This document shows positions 1 through 9,390 of a stretch of 64,000 nucleotides of DNA, in pieces; position 1 is the stretch's first letter, and every line of letters starts with the position of its first letter. Origin of the DNA: Pseudoramibacter porci (lineage in GTDB: Bacteria > Bacillota > Clostridia > Eubacteriales > Eubacteriaceae); contig NZ_VUMO01000009.1 in the NCBI RefSeq assembly GCF_009696145.1, forward strand, positions 1 through 64,000, given 5' to 3'. Under the pieces are notes generated by a model, which saw only the letters and a program-made list of their open reading frames with translations, was not told the DNA's origin and searched no databases. Both the position numbers and the translations under genes were made by a program.

Positions 1-346
1 GCTGCTGATCGCGGTTCAAACAAATATTTCTTTTCAGATCGGGTTCACGTCCGGTCTTTTTGTGATGCAGGAAATCAGCATTAAATTATTTTTATTTTAC
101 GCTTGACTTTTGTTAGCAGGTTTTTATGGGGAGACATTTTATTCATCTGAAAAGTTGTCTTTTTGCCAATGTGCGCTATACATATAAGTGGGAAATCGGA
201 CGCTATTGGCGCATCAAATAATTGATGGGCGCTGTATAAAAGGGAATGACTTTGAAGGCTTTAAGTGGTAAAATTAAGATAGTATTCAGAAAAGATAAAT
301 CGTCTGATGATTTGACTGTACAAAAAGCGAAAGAGAAAGGAAACCC
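1..346. other. Upstream intergenic region
   Basis: No convincing complete gene is present. One plus-strand frame is open from base 2 to a TGA at 104-106 and reads as a hydrophobic tail, so it could be the end of a membrane protein that starts outside the window, but nothing identifies it. A perfect inverted repeat CATCAA-ATAA-TTGATG lies at 212-227, between this frame and the promoter candidate, and could be an operator. No terminator is evident. Confidence 0.4.
252..280 (+). promoter_or_regulatory. Candidate sigma-A promoter of the FHA/kinase operon
   Basis: TTGAAG (252-257) and TAAGAT (275-280) are separated by 17 bases and lie about 65 bases before the first gene. The match to consensus is moderate. 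Confidence 0.35.
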
Positions 347-1846
347 ATGGATTTCGAGGGCTCAACAGCAAGTCTTTTGATTTTACAGGACAACGCAAAA
401 AAAATCGATATCGTCACTTTGAAGAAAAGCGACAACACGATTGGCCGCTTCTCTTCGAAACAAGACGATTCACAGCGTCCTGACATTGCGCTGACGTCGC
501 AGTTTGTTTCGCGGGACCACGGCTGTATTTTTGACAAAGGTGGCCGATGGTATTATCAGGATCGCGGAAGCCAAAACGGCATTTTTATCGACGGCCGGCG
601 CACCGCACACGACACGCATGCGTACCGATTGAAGAACGGTACGATTCTTTACATCGGCGGAGATGCGTCTTTTATGAAAATGTACAAGGGCGAAGGCGTG
701 CTGATGATTTTTCTGCTGGGGGATTACAGTAATCAGCAGTGGGAAAGGGTTGCCCTCCATGGGCTGCTCGATCGCGGCGAGGTGACTGTCGGCAGAGCGC
801 CGTCCTGCGATATTGTGCTGGACAGTTTTTCTGTCGCGCAGGTTCAAGGGATATTCCGCCGCCAAAATGGCGGGATTGTTTACCGCAACACTGCTAAAAA
901 ACATCCGGCGTTGCTCGACCATCACCCGGTGCGAAACGACGTCGTGCTGAAAGACAACGATGTGCTCGTTTTGGGCAGAGTCACCCTCATTTACACGTCG
1001 GGGCTGCTCATTTATCTGGCACCCCAATCGGGAGAAAAGCTGACGGTGCACGAATTGTGCCGGGTGGTTCAGGTTCGGGATCCAAGACAAAGCGGTTTTC
1101 ATAAAAAAGAGAAAACCATTTTGGACCACGTCAACGTGGAATTTACGTCGTCGGAATTGGTTGCGGTTCTCGGCACATCCGGTGCGGGCAAATCCACCTT
1201 TGTCAATTGTGTGATCGGCTACGAAAAAGCGACGGGTGGCACCGTTGAAATCAACGGTCAGGATTTTAACACCTCCGCCGAAAAAAGTTTAATTGGCTAC
1301 GTGCCGCAGATGGATCTGATCCGCCCCAATTTAACGGTGATGAAAACCCTCGAATATGTGGCTGCCCTCCGACTAAACGGCGACGTGACCCAGCAGGAGC
1401 GCCGACAAAAAATAGAGGCCTGCCTCGGCGCGCTGGACATCACATCGGCCAAGTGGGGCAGCCGCATCCGGGAACTCTCCGGCGGTGAGCGCAAGCGGGT
1501 GAGCATCGCCAGCGAATTGATCTCTGACCCGAAGCTTTTATTTCTCGACGAGCCGACATCGGGGCTGGATCCCAAAACCGAAAAACTGCTCGTGCTTGCG
1601 CTTCAAAATTTGGCGCATCGCCACGGTAAGACGCTGATTGTCATCACCCATACCTTGAAAAATATCGAGGCGTTTGACAAAATCTTATTTATGGGCCCAG
1701 GCGGTCGGGCTTGCTTTTACGGATCACCCGATCAGGCATTGTCGTTTTTCGACGTGACTGATTTGGTCGACGCTTACGATAAAGTCGAAAAAAATGTTGA
1801 AACTTACGCCAGATATTACCGCAGTCAGTATTTCAGGGAGAGGTAA
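347..1846 (+). CDS. FHA-domain ABC transporter ATP-binding protein (ABCG/Rv1747-like)
   Basis: A 499-residue ATPase subunit of an exporter-type ABC transporter with phosphopeptide-binding modules. The N-terminus (about 25-100) is a canonical FHA domain with IGR, SRDH and QNG motifs. A second FHA-like fold (about 130-225) keeps VGR but has lost the Ser/His pair (SVAQVQ). The ABC ATPase follows from about 245: Walker A GTSGAGKST, signature LSGGERKR, Walker B LLFLDEPTSGLD, then an H-loop. Its nearest relatives by style are ABCG ATPases. The permease is the next gene, two bases downstream. Mycobacterial Rv1747 has the same FHA-FHA-ATPase order fused to its permease; here the two are split. An AAAGGAAA ribosome site precedes the ATG. 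FHA1 probably recruits a phosphothreonine protein made by the kinase four genes on (inference). The substrate is unknown. Confidence 0.88.
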   Translation: MDFEGSTASLLILQDNAKKIDIVTLKKSDNTIGRFSSKQDDSQRPDIALTSQFVSRDHGCIFDKGGRWYYQDRGSQNGIFIDGRRTAHDTHAYRLKNGTILYIGGDASFMKMYKGEGVLMIFLLGDYSNQQWERVALHGLLDRGEVTVGRAPSCDIVLDSFSVAQVQGIFRRQNGGIVYRNTAKKHPALLDHHPVRNDVVLKDNDVLVLGRVTLIYTSGLLIYLAPQSGEKLTVHELCRVVQVRDPRQSGFHKKEKTILDHVNVEFTSSELVAVLGTSGAGKSTFVNCVIGYEKATGGTVEINGQDFNTSAEKSLIGYVPQMDLIRPNLTVMKTLEYVAALRLNGDVTQQERRQKIEACLGALDITSAKWGSRIRELSGGERKRVSIASELISDPKLLFLDEPTSGLDPKTEKLLVLALQNLAHRHGKTLIVITHTLKNIEAFDKILFMGPGGRACFYGSPDQALSFFDVTDLVDAYDKVEKNVETYARYYRSQYFRER

Positions 1847-1848
1847 TC

Positions 1849-2706
1849 ATGTTTAAGAATAGAAAAACCCCGGGCTTTTTTGCCCAGCTGGGCACGCTGT
1901 TTCACAGAGATGTCGAGCTGTTTTGGGTCGAAAAATCTAAAATATGGATTACCCTGTGTTTCCCGATCGTGATTGCTATTTTGATCGTCTACGTGACCCA
2001 CGGAATCTTTTTTGACACTTACGAGGGCACGAAATCCGCGCTGTTCACAATTGTCAGCGCGAGCATTTACATCGGGATGTTCAATGCGCTGACGATCATT
2101 TGTCAGGAACGGGACATTGTCAAACACGAGTACCTCACCGGCATGAATCTCTGGTCCTACGTTTTGGCTCAGGTATTTTGGCAGGGGGTGGTGTGTGCCG
2201 TGCAGACCGCCATTTTCATGGCCTATTATTGGCAGCACATCGACTTCCCGACGAAAGGAATTTATTTTTCAAGCACCCTGCCGGAATACACGATCAGCCT
2301 TTTCCTGATCATGTACGCAGCGGATGTGACCGGCATTTTTATTTCCTGCCTTGTGAAGAAAAACGAGACGGCGAATCTGCTGGCGCCCCTTGTTGTCATT
2401 TGCCAGCTGATTTTCAGCGGTGTCTTGTTCGAACTGAAGGGCTTTTCCAAGAAAATGGCCAATGTCATGATCAGCAAATGGGGCATGGAGGCGATGGGCC
2501 GCATCGCCCGGCTTAACGGACTGACACTTAAAATTCAGAAAAAATATCACAAGACAGGCATGCATTTTCCCCACAAGGCGGAAAGTGCCTACGCGGCAAA
2601 AGCGCCGCGTCTGTTTTTCGACTGGAAGATATTAATCGTCTACATCGCAGTTCTGGCGGTTGCCAGTGTTCTGGTTTTGTACCGTGTGAAACGGGATCGA
2701 CGATAA
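1849..2706 (+). CDS. ABC-2 type permease, partner of the FHA-ABC ATPase
   Basis: A 285-residue integral membrane protein of the ABC-2/ABCG permease type. It begins with a cytoplasmic amphipathic stretch, then about six hydrophobic segments; ICQERDIVKHEYLTGM after the second segment is the conserved E-rich intracellular helix seen in ABCG permeases. It starts two bases after the stop of the ATPase gene, so the two are translationally coupled and almost surely form one transporter. A charged loop rich in Lys/His precedes the last membrane helix. No substrate can be read from the sequence. Confidence 0.85.
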   Translation: MFKNRKTPGFFAQLGTLFHRDVELFWVEKSKIWITLCFPIVIAILIVYVTHGIFFDTYEGTKSALFTIVSASIYIGMFNALTIICQERDIVKHEYLTGMNLWSYVLAQVFWQGVVCAVQTAIFMAYYWQHIDFPTKGIYFSSTLPEYTISLFLIMYAADVTGIFISCLVKKNETANLLAPLVVICQLIFSGVLFELKGFSKKMANVMISKWGMEAMGRIARLNGLTLKIQKKYHKTGMHFPHKAESAYAAKAPRLFFDWKILIVYIAVLAVASVLVLYRVKRDRR

Positions 2707-2740
2707 TTTTAAATAAAAATTTAGAATGGGGGAATTGATG

Positions 2741-3730
2741 ATGAGTAAAAAAATGATGGTACCAGCGGTTTTGGAATGCGAAGGACAGGAAATCAGTATT
2801 GAGACGTCACCTTTTAATATTGGCAGCTTTGAAAATCTGTGCCAGCTGACCATAGAAGGCGAAGAAATTGCACCGATTCACTGCTGTATCGTCTTGGATC
2901 AAGGCGAGTGGCAGATTATCGATCAAAAGGGCCTCGGCGGCGTGGACGTCAATGGGGAACGTATGGATCCCGGCGCGGCGCGAACACTTCAAAACGGGGA
3001 CAAGATTGGGATCGGGACCAAGACCTTTACCTTTGCGTCGATGACGACATTGTTCGCCCAGGGCGAGGTCGAAGCGCTGGAGGAAGACTACCGTGCCATG
3101 ATGGCGACAGGCGATGACGCTCAGGCTCAGGCACTGATTGAAAAGCTTTCGCAAAAGGTGGCATGGGTCAAGCAGATCGCTGGAATCGATACCACAGATG
3201 ATGCGGCACGTGTTGAATCGGAACCGGTTGTGGAGGTTGAACCGGTCTCTGAAGCCGAGCCATCGGTTGAAAATTGGGAAGGTGCAGTGGAAAATGAAGC
3301 ACACGACGATGCACCGGCGTCGCCCCAGATCGACGCGCCTGAAGAACAGGCAGGAAGCGTATTGGCCAACAGACGGGTTAGAACGGTCGACCCGGATGAG
3401 ATTCACTTGAGCCAGTCGGGACAGGCGGCGCCGGTGTACGGCCATTTCATTTCCAAAGATCCGACGGTTCCCGGTTTTGAAATTAACAAAACGCCATTTA
3501 CCATTGGACGGGGCAGAACCTGTGATCACGTGATGAAATACAGAGGAATCAGCCGTCAGCACGCTACCGTTCTGAGGGACGACCGCCAGCCTTATTTATT
3601 GATCAGAGACGAAGGCTCGACCAACGGCACCTATGTGAATGGCGTCCAGCTAAATGCGCAGGAAGAACGCCCCATTCATCCGGGAGATGTCGTCGCCTTT
3701 TTTGAAACAGCTTTTACGGTGCAAAAATAA
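2741..3730 (+). CDS. Protein with two FHA domains
   Basis: About 329 residues, soluble. Residues about 5-95 form a divergent FHA-like domain (FNIGSFENL near the start; HCCIV in place of SRQH). A Glu/Pro/Val-rich acidic linker follows, and residues about 250-306 form a canonical FHA domain with FTIGRGRTCDHV, GISRQHATV and STNGTYVNG. The frame extends to an ATG at 2726, but that would include the ribosome site GGGGG at 2728-2732, so the ATG at 2741 (or 2738) is preferred. Likely a phosphothreonine-reading adaptor in the operon's kinase system (inference from context). Confidence 0.8.
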   Translation: MSKKMMVPAVLECEGQEISIETSPFNIGSFENLCQLTIEGEEIAPIHCCIVLDQGEWQIIDQKGLGGVDVNGERMDPGAARTLQNGDKIGIGTKTFTFASMTTLFAQGEVEALEEDYRAMMATGDDAQAQALIEKLSQKVAWVKQIAGIDTTDDAARVESEPVVEVEPVSEAEPSVENWEGAVENEAHDDAPASPQIDAPEEQAGSVLANRRVRTVDPDEIHLSQSGQAAPVYGHFISKDPTVPGFEINKTPFTIGRGRTCDHVMKYRGISRQHATVLRDDRQPYLLIRDEGSTNGTYVNGVQLNAQEERPIHPGDVVAFFETAFTVQK

Positions 3731-3768
3731 GGATGTGCCCACAGGGGATTAACAACAAGGATGACGAG

Positions 3769-5211
3769 ATGAATCAGAAAACTGACAAAAGAGTAATCTT
3801 TTACGCGGTGCTCGCGGGCTTGGCGCTGATCGCGACGGCGCTGCCCTGGATGCGTATAAAAGTCGCATTCGTTGGCGGCGGGTCGCTGGGATCGGGATTG
3901 ACACTGCCCTACACCATTAAAACGCTGATCAACGGGACCTCGACGTTAGCCCAGGCGCTTAACGTCAATCTATCGGATTTGATCAATGCCCTTGGTCCGT
4001 TCAACCTGTCCGTGATGTTTGCCGTATCGCTTTTGATTTACATCGAACCGGTCATGTATGGCATCGCGTGTTATTTCTTGCTGGCGAAAAAAGATGTAGA
4101 TCAGTTTACAAAAATGATTTTGTGCGGACTCATTGTCACGGCGGCGATGTCCATTTACGCGCTGCTGGCCTGTATCGGTTTAAATCAGCAGGTTCAACAG
4201 GCACTCGGCAGCAGTCTGGGCACCGTGGGATTATCGGGCATTGCCCAAGTCCACTTCTTTCATGTTGGCTCGGGGTTGATCTTGGCGCTTGTGATCAGCC
4301 TTTTTGGTTTGATTTACACGCTGGTGATTCGGCAAATGGTCAAAAACGGCCAGAAAGTTTCGCCGTTTAGTTTGGAAATATCCGGGATTCAGCCGCAGTT
4401 TTCAAATCAGCCTCATCTAGCACCGCAGCCCCGCCCGGTTCAACCTGAAGCAGGAATGCCACATCCGGCGCCTCAATCTCGGAGAACGATCGCCTTGCGT
4501 TCAGAAAGCGGACGGCAGAATGATTTGATGTTGACTCGGTTTCCGGCTGTGATTGGACGCGACAGACGCCAGGCTTCAGCCGTTTTGGACGATCCGTCTG
4601 TGGGTGCGCGGCATTGCGTGATCAACGTTGAGCAGGGCCAAGTTGTGATTTGCGATTTGGGGTCGGTCAAGGGGACGCGCATCGAAGGTGAAAAAATCGC
4701 GGCAGATACCTACTACGCCATCATGGACGGCGATAGTGTGACCATTGGCGACGTGGCGATGACGGTTGATATGGACGGCGATTCTGTTGGAGAAAAAAGC
4801 GGGGACGCTGCTGCGGCGGACGAGGAAGGGAGGACGACCATTCTTGCCGATGCGCCGAAGGCAGAGGCCAACAGCGCGACGATTCCGATCAATTACAACG
4901 GCGGCGATTCGCCTTTTCCGGTCAAAGTCATGGCCTGGCTCGATGGCCGAGACACCTTCATGATCACAAAGACGCCGTTTATCCTCGGCCGGGAAGCCGA
5001 AAAGGTCGACTATGTGATTGAAGATCGAGGAATCAGCCGCCAGCATTTGGCCATTACCCGGGAAAACGAGACATTTTTTGCCGAGGATTTAAATTCGAAA
5101 AACGGATTTAAGCTTAACGGTATCCAGAAGGCGCCGGGAGCAAAAGCCAAAATTAAAAACGGCGATGTTTTGACGATTGGCGTCAGAAGGTATCGGTTCG
5201 AAGATGAATGA
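3769..5211 (+). CDS. Polytopic membrane protein with two C-terminal FHA domains
   Basis: About 480 residues. The N-terminal half has roughly four membrane helices (near residues 10-27, 80-105, 115-135 and 155-185). A Pro/Gln-rich linker leads to two FHA domains: the first at about 255-310 (VIGRDRRQA, SVGARHC, GSVKGT) with a degenerate Ser/Asn pattern, the second at about 400-455 (FILGREAEK, GISRQHLAI, NSKNGFKLNG), canonical. The frame starts at 3733, but ATG 3769 has a better ribosome site (AACAAGG, 8 bases upstream). The membrane half matches no family I recognise. It may place phosphopeptide-binding domains beside the exporter in the membrane. Confidence 0.75.
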   Translation: MNQKTDKRVIFYAVLAGLALIATALPWMRIKVAFVGGGSLGSGLTLPYTIKTLINGTSTLAQALNVNLSDLINALGPFNLSVMFAVSLLIYIEPVMYGIACYFLLAKKDVDQFTKMILCGLIVTAAMSIYALLACIGLNQQVQQALGSSLGTVGLSGIAQVHFFHVGSGLILALVISLFGLIYTLVIRQMVKNGQKVSPFSLEISGIQPQFSNQPHLAPQPRPVQPEAGMPHPAPQSRRTIALRSESGRQNDLMLTRFPAVIGRDRRQASAVLDDPSVGARHCVINVEQGQVVICDLGSVKGTRIEGEKIAADTYYAIMDGDSVTIGDVAMTVDMDGDSVGEKSGDAAAADEEGRTTILADAPKAEANSATIPINYNGGDSPFPVKVMAWLDGRDTFMITKTPFILGREAEKVDYVIEDRGISRQHLAITRENETFFAEDLNSKNGFKLNGIQKAPGAKAKIKNGDVLTIGVRRYRFEDE

Positions 5212-7210
5212 TGAACAAAATCGGCTGCGGGAAGCCAAAGCGGAGATCAATGCGCTTTTCCAAAACCGTTACCGGGTTGTCGCGCCCATCGGAAGAGGCG
5301 GCATGGGCGAGGTTTATCTCGTCGTTAGCAATGATCAGCTCAGGCTTCAGCGGGCGGTTAAAATCATTCACAAGGGCGATCACGCCAAACTCAATGCCTT
5401 TGACGAGGTCGAAGCCCTAAGGAAGCTGGATAATCCCGGAGTCCCGCACATTATCGAGATTAAACAGAACGACAATGCGTTTTTTATCGTTCAGGAATAC
5501 GTCCGAGGCAAGTCTTTTCAGATCATCGTGAAAGAAAACGGGAAAGTGCCGGAAGAGACGGTGCTGTTGTGGATGCAGAACGTGGCGCAAATCATGGACG
5601 ACGTCCACAGCCAGGGCTTTCTTCATCTCGACGTCAAGCCGGACAACATCATGATCCAGGAGAATGGCAAGGCCAAGCTGATTGATTTTGGCGTGGCGCA
5701 AAATTTAGAGCACCGCGCTGCAGGCAGCCGAGGGCTGTTCGGCTCCCGGTATTACACGGCTCCGGAGCGCCTTCGCGGCGAGCCCAACGATTTTCGGACG
5801 GATGTATTCGGGTACGGCGCGACCTTTTATTTTCTCGTGCTGGGCGAGCGGCCGCTTGAAATCAAAGCGAATGACGAAGCGCCGATTATCATGATGAAAC
5901 GCAAGCTTGAGGCGGTGCAGTCGCCGGTCATTCGTTTTATCCTCCAGAACTGCATCAGCTTTAATCCAGACCGCCGGTATCAGAAATTCAGCGATATTTA
6001 CGCAGACATCCTTCAGAAAGATTTGTACAATCAGGCGGTCTTGAACGAAGAGCGCAAGCGAAAGTCGAGATGGTACGGGATTATCGCGATGTTTGCGGCC
6101 GGAGCGGTTTTAATGTCTGCCGGCGCTTTTCAAATGCATACGGCGCGCAGCCGAACTTACGATTCGCTGATCAGCCAAGGTGAAACCTATATGGCAGACA
6201 GCAATCTAAAAAAAGCGAAGCATTGTTATCAGCAGGCGATTAAGCTGAAAAAATCAGAGCCCGCAGGCTACCAAGGTCTGTACGAAACCTACACGGCGAA
6301 CGGCGCGTATACTAAAGTGATTCAGGGCATCGAGGAATTATTCAGCAGTAAGCCGGCCATGCGCGACAGCGCCGAGCTGTACTATCTCCTCGGCAATGCG
6401 TACTACGAAAACGGCGACTACGACCGGGCCGAATACAATCTGAAAAAGGCAGATGATCTGGAGCCGTCGCTGGAGGAACACCTTGTTCTCGGGCTGACGT
6501 ATTGCGCCCAGGGGCGATACGAAAAAGCACAGCAGGTGATTCAGAAAATGCGGCGGGATGGGAATAACACCGACGGCGCCGATTACCTTTCGGGGCAGAT
6601 CAGCGAAAGGCAGGGATATCAATCGGATGCGGTCAGCGATTACAAACAGGTGATCAGCGAAACGAAGGATCACGCCCTGAAACAGCGGGCCATTTTATCT
6701 CTCGCCGATCTTTACCGGAAGCGGAAAAGTTTTGACGATGAGATCCAGATGTTGGAGACAGCGCAAAGTGAGGACGCCTTTGCCAACAATATTCCGATCC
6801 GAGAAAAATTGGGAGAAGCTTATTATTATGCGGCGGAAAACGGCGGTGCGGCCTATTATCAAAAGGCGATCGCCCAGTACCGCCAGCTTATAGAAAGCGG
6901 CTTCTCTTCGGTGCAAACCTACCGCAATCTGGCCATTTGTTATCAGAAGGCCGGCCGATACAGCCAGGCGGATGCGACGCTCGATCAGATGACTGCAGCC
7001 TACCCGGACGATTATACAGGGTACATGCAGCGCTGCTTTCTCATTTTGGAAGAGGAAGAGCATCGGGATCCGGATCAGCGGAATTACGCGGCCTTCGCAA
7101 GTAATTACCGGACCATGATGCATAAAGCGGGCGATGCGGCGTCGACGGATTCGGAAATTGCGGTGCTGGAAAGCCGGTACGAAGAGCTTCAAGAGAAAGG
7201 ATGGTTGTAA
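5204..7210 (+). CDS. Transmembrane Ser/Thr protein kinase with TPR sensor domain
   Basis: About 668 residues. The N-terminal Hanks-type kinase has a glycine loop from G30 (GRGGMGEVY), Lys53, catalytic loop HLDVKPDN (141-148), DFG at 161-163 and a TAPERLRG activation-segment end. HRD is replaced by HLD, so this is a non-RD kinase not expected to depend on activation-loop phosphorylation. One membrane helix at about 290-310 is followed by a large C-terminal region of tetratricopeptide repeats, probably extracytoplasmic. PASTA repeats of the PrkC type are absent. The ATG at 5204 overlaps the preceding stop by 8 bases; an upstream TTG (5177) is possible but lacks a ribosome site. It is the likely source of phosphothreonine for the operon's FHA domains. 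Confidence 0.88.
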   Translation: MNDEQNRLREAKAEINALFQNRYRVVAPIGRGGMGEVYLVVSNDQLRLQRAVKIIHKGDHAKLNAFDEVEALRKLDNPGVPHIIEIKQNDNAFFIVQEYVRGKSFQIIVKENGKVPEETVLLWMQNVAQIMDDVHSQGFLHLDVKPDNIMIQENGKAKLIDFGVAQNLEHRAAGSRGLFGSRYYTAPERLRGEPNDFRTDVFGYGATFYFLVLGERPLEIKANDEAPIIMMKRKLEAVQSPVIRFILQNCISFNPDRRYQKFSDIYADILQKDLYNQAVLNEERKRKSRWYGIIAMFAAGAVLMSAGAFQMHTARSRTYDSLISQGETYMADSNLKKAKHCYQQAIKLKKSEPAGYQGLYETYTANGAYTKVIQGIEELFSSKPAMRDSAELYYLLGNAYYENGDYDRAEYNLKKADDLEPSLEEHLVLGLTYCAQGRYEKAQQVIQKMRRDGNNTDGADYLSGQISERQGYQSDAVSDYKQVISETKDHALKQRAILSLADLYRKRKSFDDEIQMLETAQSEDAFANNIPIREKLGEAYYYAAENGGAAYYQKAIAQYRQLIESGFSSVQTYRNLAICYQKAGRYSQADATLDQMTAAYPDDYTGYMQRCFLILEEEEHRDPDQRNYAAFASNYRTMMHKAGDAASTDSEIAVLESRYEELQEKGWL

Positions 7211-7213
7211 CCT

Positions 7214-7510
7214 GTGGTAATTGGATTGGTGCTTGTCGTGATCGGTGCGGCCGTCATCGTGGCTGCGGCTGTTTTTCTCAAAAAGTATTTGAACACGCGT
7301 TACGATATTTCAGCTGATGAGTTTGACCGAAAATTCAGACACGAACGGATGATCGCGTCGGAGGAATTGACCAGCGAAGACGCCTACGAAGGCATCGCTG
7401 AACAGTACGGCATCACGCCGCAGCTGCTTGACGCGGCCATCAGGCAGAAAAGTGTAGAAGACAATGAGGACATCTCGGATGACATCGAGGAAAAAACAGA
7501 GAAATTGTAG
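7214..7510 (+). CDS. Small single-pass membrane protein
   Basis: A 98-residue protein with GTG start three bases after the kinase stop. Residues 2-22 form one hydrophobic helix rich in Val/Ala/Ile; the remainder is charged, acidic at the end and predicted cytoplasmic or extracytoplasmic depending on orientation. No family recognised. Tight spacing places it in the kinase/FHA operon. Confidence 0.6.
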   Translation: MVIGLVLVVIGAAVIVAAAVFLKKYLNTRYDISADEFDRKFRHERMIASEELTSEDAYEGIAEQYGITPQLLDAAIRQKSVEDNEDISDDIEEKTEKL

Positions 7511-7534
7511 ATGAAGGTAAAACGGGAGAAAAAG

Positions 7535-9202
7535 ATGATCGAAGATTACGAAGTCACAGAAGATTTAACGTCACCACAAGAGAAGGAGCCGACTCCGCCA
7601 CAAAAACCGATCAAAAAACCCAAAAGGGTGTGGACGACGCGGATGAAGATCTGTTTGGTCGTGCTGGCGGCGGCGATCGCAGTCATCGGCGTGTTCGGCT
7701 ACAAGACTTACGCGCACGCCCAATACGAAAAGAAGCTCGATCTGGCGGAAAAATACATGGACGACGGGAAATTTGCTCAGGCGAAGCTCGCTTTTGAGGA
7801 CGCGGCTCAGATTGAAAAGAAGAATCCCGGACCTTATATTAAAATGGGGAAAATGTATTATGACAATGGTCATTACGATCAGGCGCTGAAATATTTTGAA
7901 ACGGCGAATCAGCGGCAGGAGACCAGCGAAAGTTACAATCAAATCGCGGACGTGTACGATCAAAAAGGCGATGACAAGAAGGCTGAGATCAACCGAAAAA
8001 AAGCGGAAAGTCTTTCAAACAATGATAGCCGTAAGAGCAGCCGCAAGTTTTTCGGAAATTCCGGGAACGGCGGCGTGTCCGGTGCCGACCGCGCCGGAAA
8101 TACCAACGGCAATTTGATTTATTCCGGAACATCGTTGGATTCTGCCTATGCGGCAGGCGGCAGAATGGTTCACGCCGGAGATTGGACGTACTACAGTACA
8201 GAAAATGGCCTTTTCCGAACGGATGGCAGCAAGGTCAAGCGATTATCAGACGACGTGTATTCCAGCTTAAACGTCTATAAAAATAAATTTTACGTTTTGG
8301 AAACCGACGATGATGAACAGACTGTCGAGCGCATGGATCTCGACGCTGAAAACGACAAAAAAATCTACAGCACCTCGGACAATAATATTTCAAAAGTCAT
8401 GGTCTACAAGGACAAGGTTTATGTGGTTCAGTTAGAGGCTGCTGAGGGGGACGACTGGCAGGAAGGCGGCAGCAGCTTCGGACCGACCACCCGTGTGACG
8501 GCGATGGATTTAGACGGCGGCAATCAAAAGAAAGTTTTGTCTGTTCAAAATACCAGCGGCGAGGTCAGCATCGACGGCGATCGGATCTATTATTTCGATG
8601 CGAAAAATTTTGTGATCCGCGACGTGAATTTAAGCGGCGGGGATGATCAGTTGACACTTGACGTCAAAAATTTGAATAATAACGGATCGGATACGATGCC
8701 CTCTTTTTACGTTGACAATCAGCATGTTTATTTTACCGCTTTTTTGAATACATACATCGATTATAATTTAAAAACAAAAGACAAGGTGGTATTTCAATCA
8801 GATGATTGGACTCACACTTACAATTTGGGCAAAGACCCGAATGGCAAATACGTTTATGTGATCAGCTATGTAGACCCTGAAACGAGCAGTTACGACACAG
8901 ACGATGACTATGACAGCAGTGATGAAAGCGACAATTACGATAGCGATGATGAAATTTACGATGAAGATAACAGCGAGGATGATTATGACTACGATGGCTA
9001 TTCGTCTTCAGCAAACGGACTCTCTTATACGCTGTGGCGCCTCGATGCGGATGGCGGCGATGCGACAAAGCTCTACACGAGTGAAAACGGCGTGGGATTT
9101 GTCAGCGTAAATAACGACGGCGTTTTCGTCATGGAAAACGACGGGACGATCAAATCGATTAGCTCAAATGGTACGGCAAAGACACTGGCGGCGGATGAAT
9201 AA
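7535..9202 (+). CDS. Membrane-anchored TPR / DUF5050-type propeller protein
   Basis: About 555 residues. A short cytoplasmic tail beginning MIEDYEVTEDL leads to a membrane helix at about 39-57, then two or three TPR units (about 65-150), a Ser/Asn/Gly-rich linker and a long repetitive beta region with recurring Tyr-Tyr and 'IYYFD' strands typical of DUF5050-like beta-propellers. A loop rich in Asp/Ser/Tyr (bases about 8,877-9,008) interrupts the propeller. The frame is open from 7511, but ATG 7535 has GGGAG six bases upstream and gives an N-terminus that aligns with the paralogue at 9391. Probably an extracytoplasmic sensor or scaffold of the kinase system. Confidence 0.75.
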   Translation: MIEDYEVTEDLTSPQEKEPTPPQKPIKKPKRVWTTRMKICLVVLAAAIAVIGVFGYKTYAHAQYEKKLDLAEKYMDDGKFAQAKLAFEDAAQIEKKNPGPYIKMGKMYYDNGHYDQALKYFETANQRQETSESYNQIADVYDQKGDDKKAEINRKKAESLSNNDSRKSSRKFFGNSGNGGVSGADRAGNTNGNLIYSGTSLDSAYAAGGRMVHAGDWTYYSTENGLFRTDGSKVKRLSDDVYSSLNVYKNKFYVLETDDDEQTVERMDLDAENDKKIYSTSDNNISKVMVYKDKVYVVQLEAAEGDDWQEGGSSFGPTTRVTAMDLDGGNQKKVLSVQNTSGEVSIDGDRIYYFDAKNFVIRDVNLSGGDDQLTLDVKNLNNNGSDTMPSFYVDNQHVYFTAFLNTYIDYNLKTKDKVVFQSDDWTHTYNLGKDPNGKYVYVISYVDPETSSYDTDDDYDSSDESDNYDSDDEIYDEDNSEDDYDYDGYSSSANGLSYTLWRLDADGGDATKLYTSENGVGFVSVNNDGVFVMENDGTIKSISSNGTAKTLAADE

Positions 9203-9227
9203 TTGAATGTCTGAAGGGAACGGACGC

Positions 9228-9356
9228 GTGAACGAAGAAAACGCAGTCACAGAGGACTTACACACCCAAAACAAAAAGAGTCGGATTGTTATTTTTCAAG
9301 AATGCAGCCGTACATTCAGATCAGTTAACCCCCAAGACGGAGGCGTTTGCGCTTAG
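9228..9356 (+). pseudogene. Short ORF resembling the N-terminus of the flanking propeller proteins
   Basis: A 42-codon GTG-initiated frame with a GAAGGGA ribosome-site-like element upstream. Its first residues read as MNEENAVTEDL, matching MIEDYEVTEDL of the upstream gene and MKDYEETEDL of the downstream gene. After a few Lys/Arg residues similarity is lost and it stops, with no membrane helix. Most simply it is the remnant of a third paralogue between the two; it could also be a free peptide carrying the same N-terminal motif. Confidence 0.45.
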
Positions 9357-9390
9357 CAAGTAATATCATATAAAAAAATAGAGGTGAATC

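Noticed and set aside
2-106. C-terminus of an upstream membrane protein
   Set aside because: Open from the window edge and hydrophobic, but only 34 codons and without a recognisable family, so it is described but not called.
5177-5203. TTG start for the kinase
   Set aside because: It lies within the upstream gene without a ribosome site; the ATG at 5204 gives a normal kinase N-terminus.
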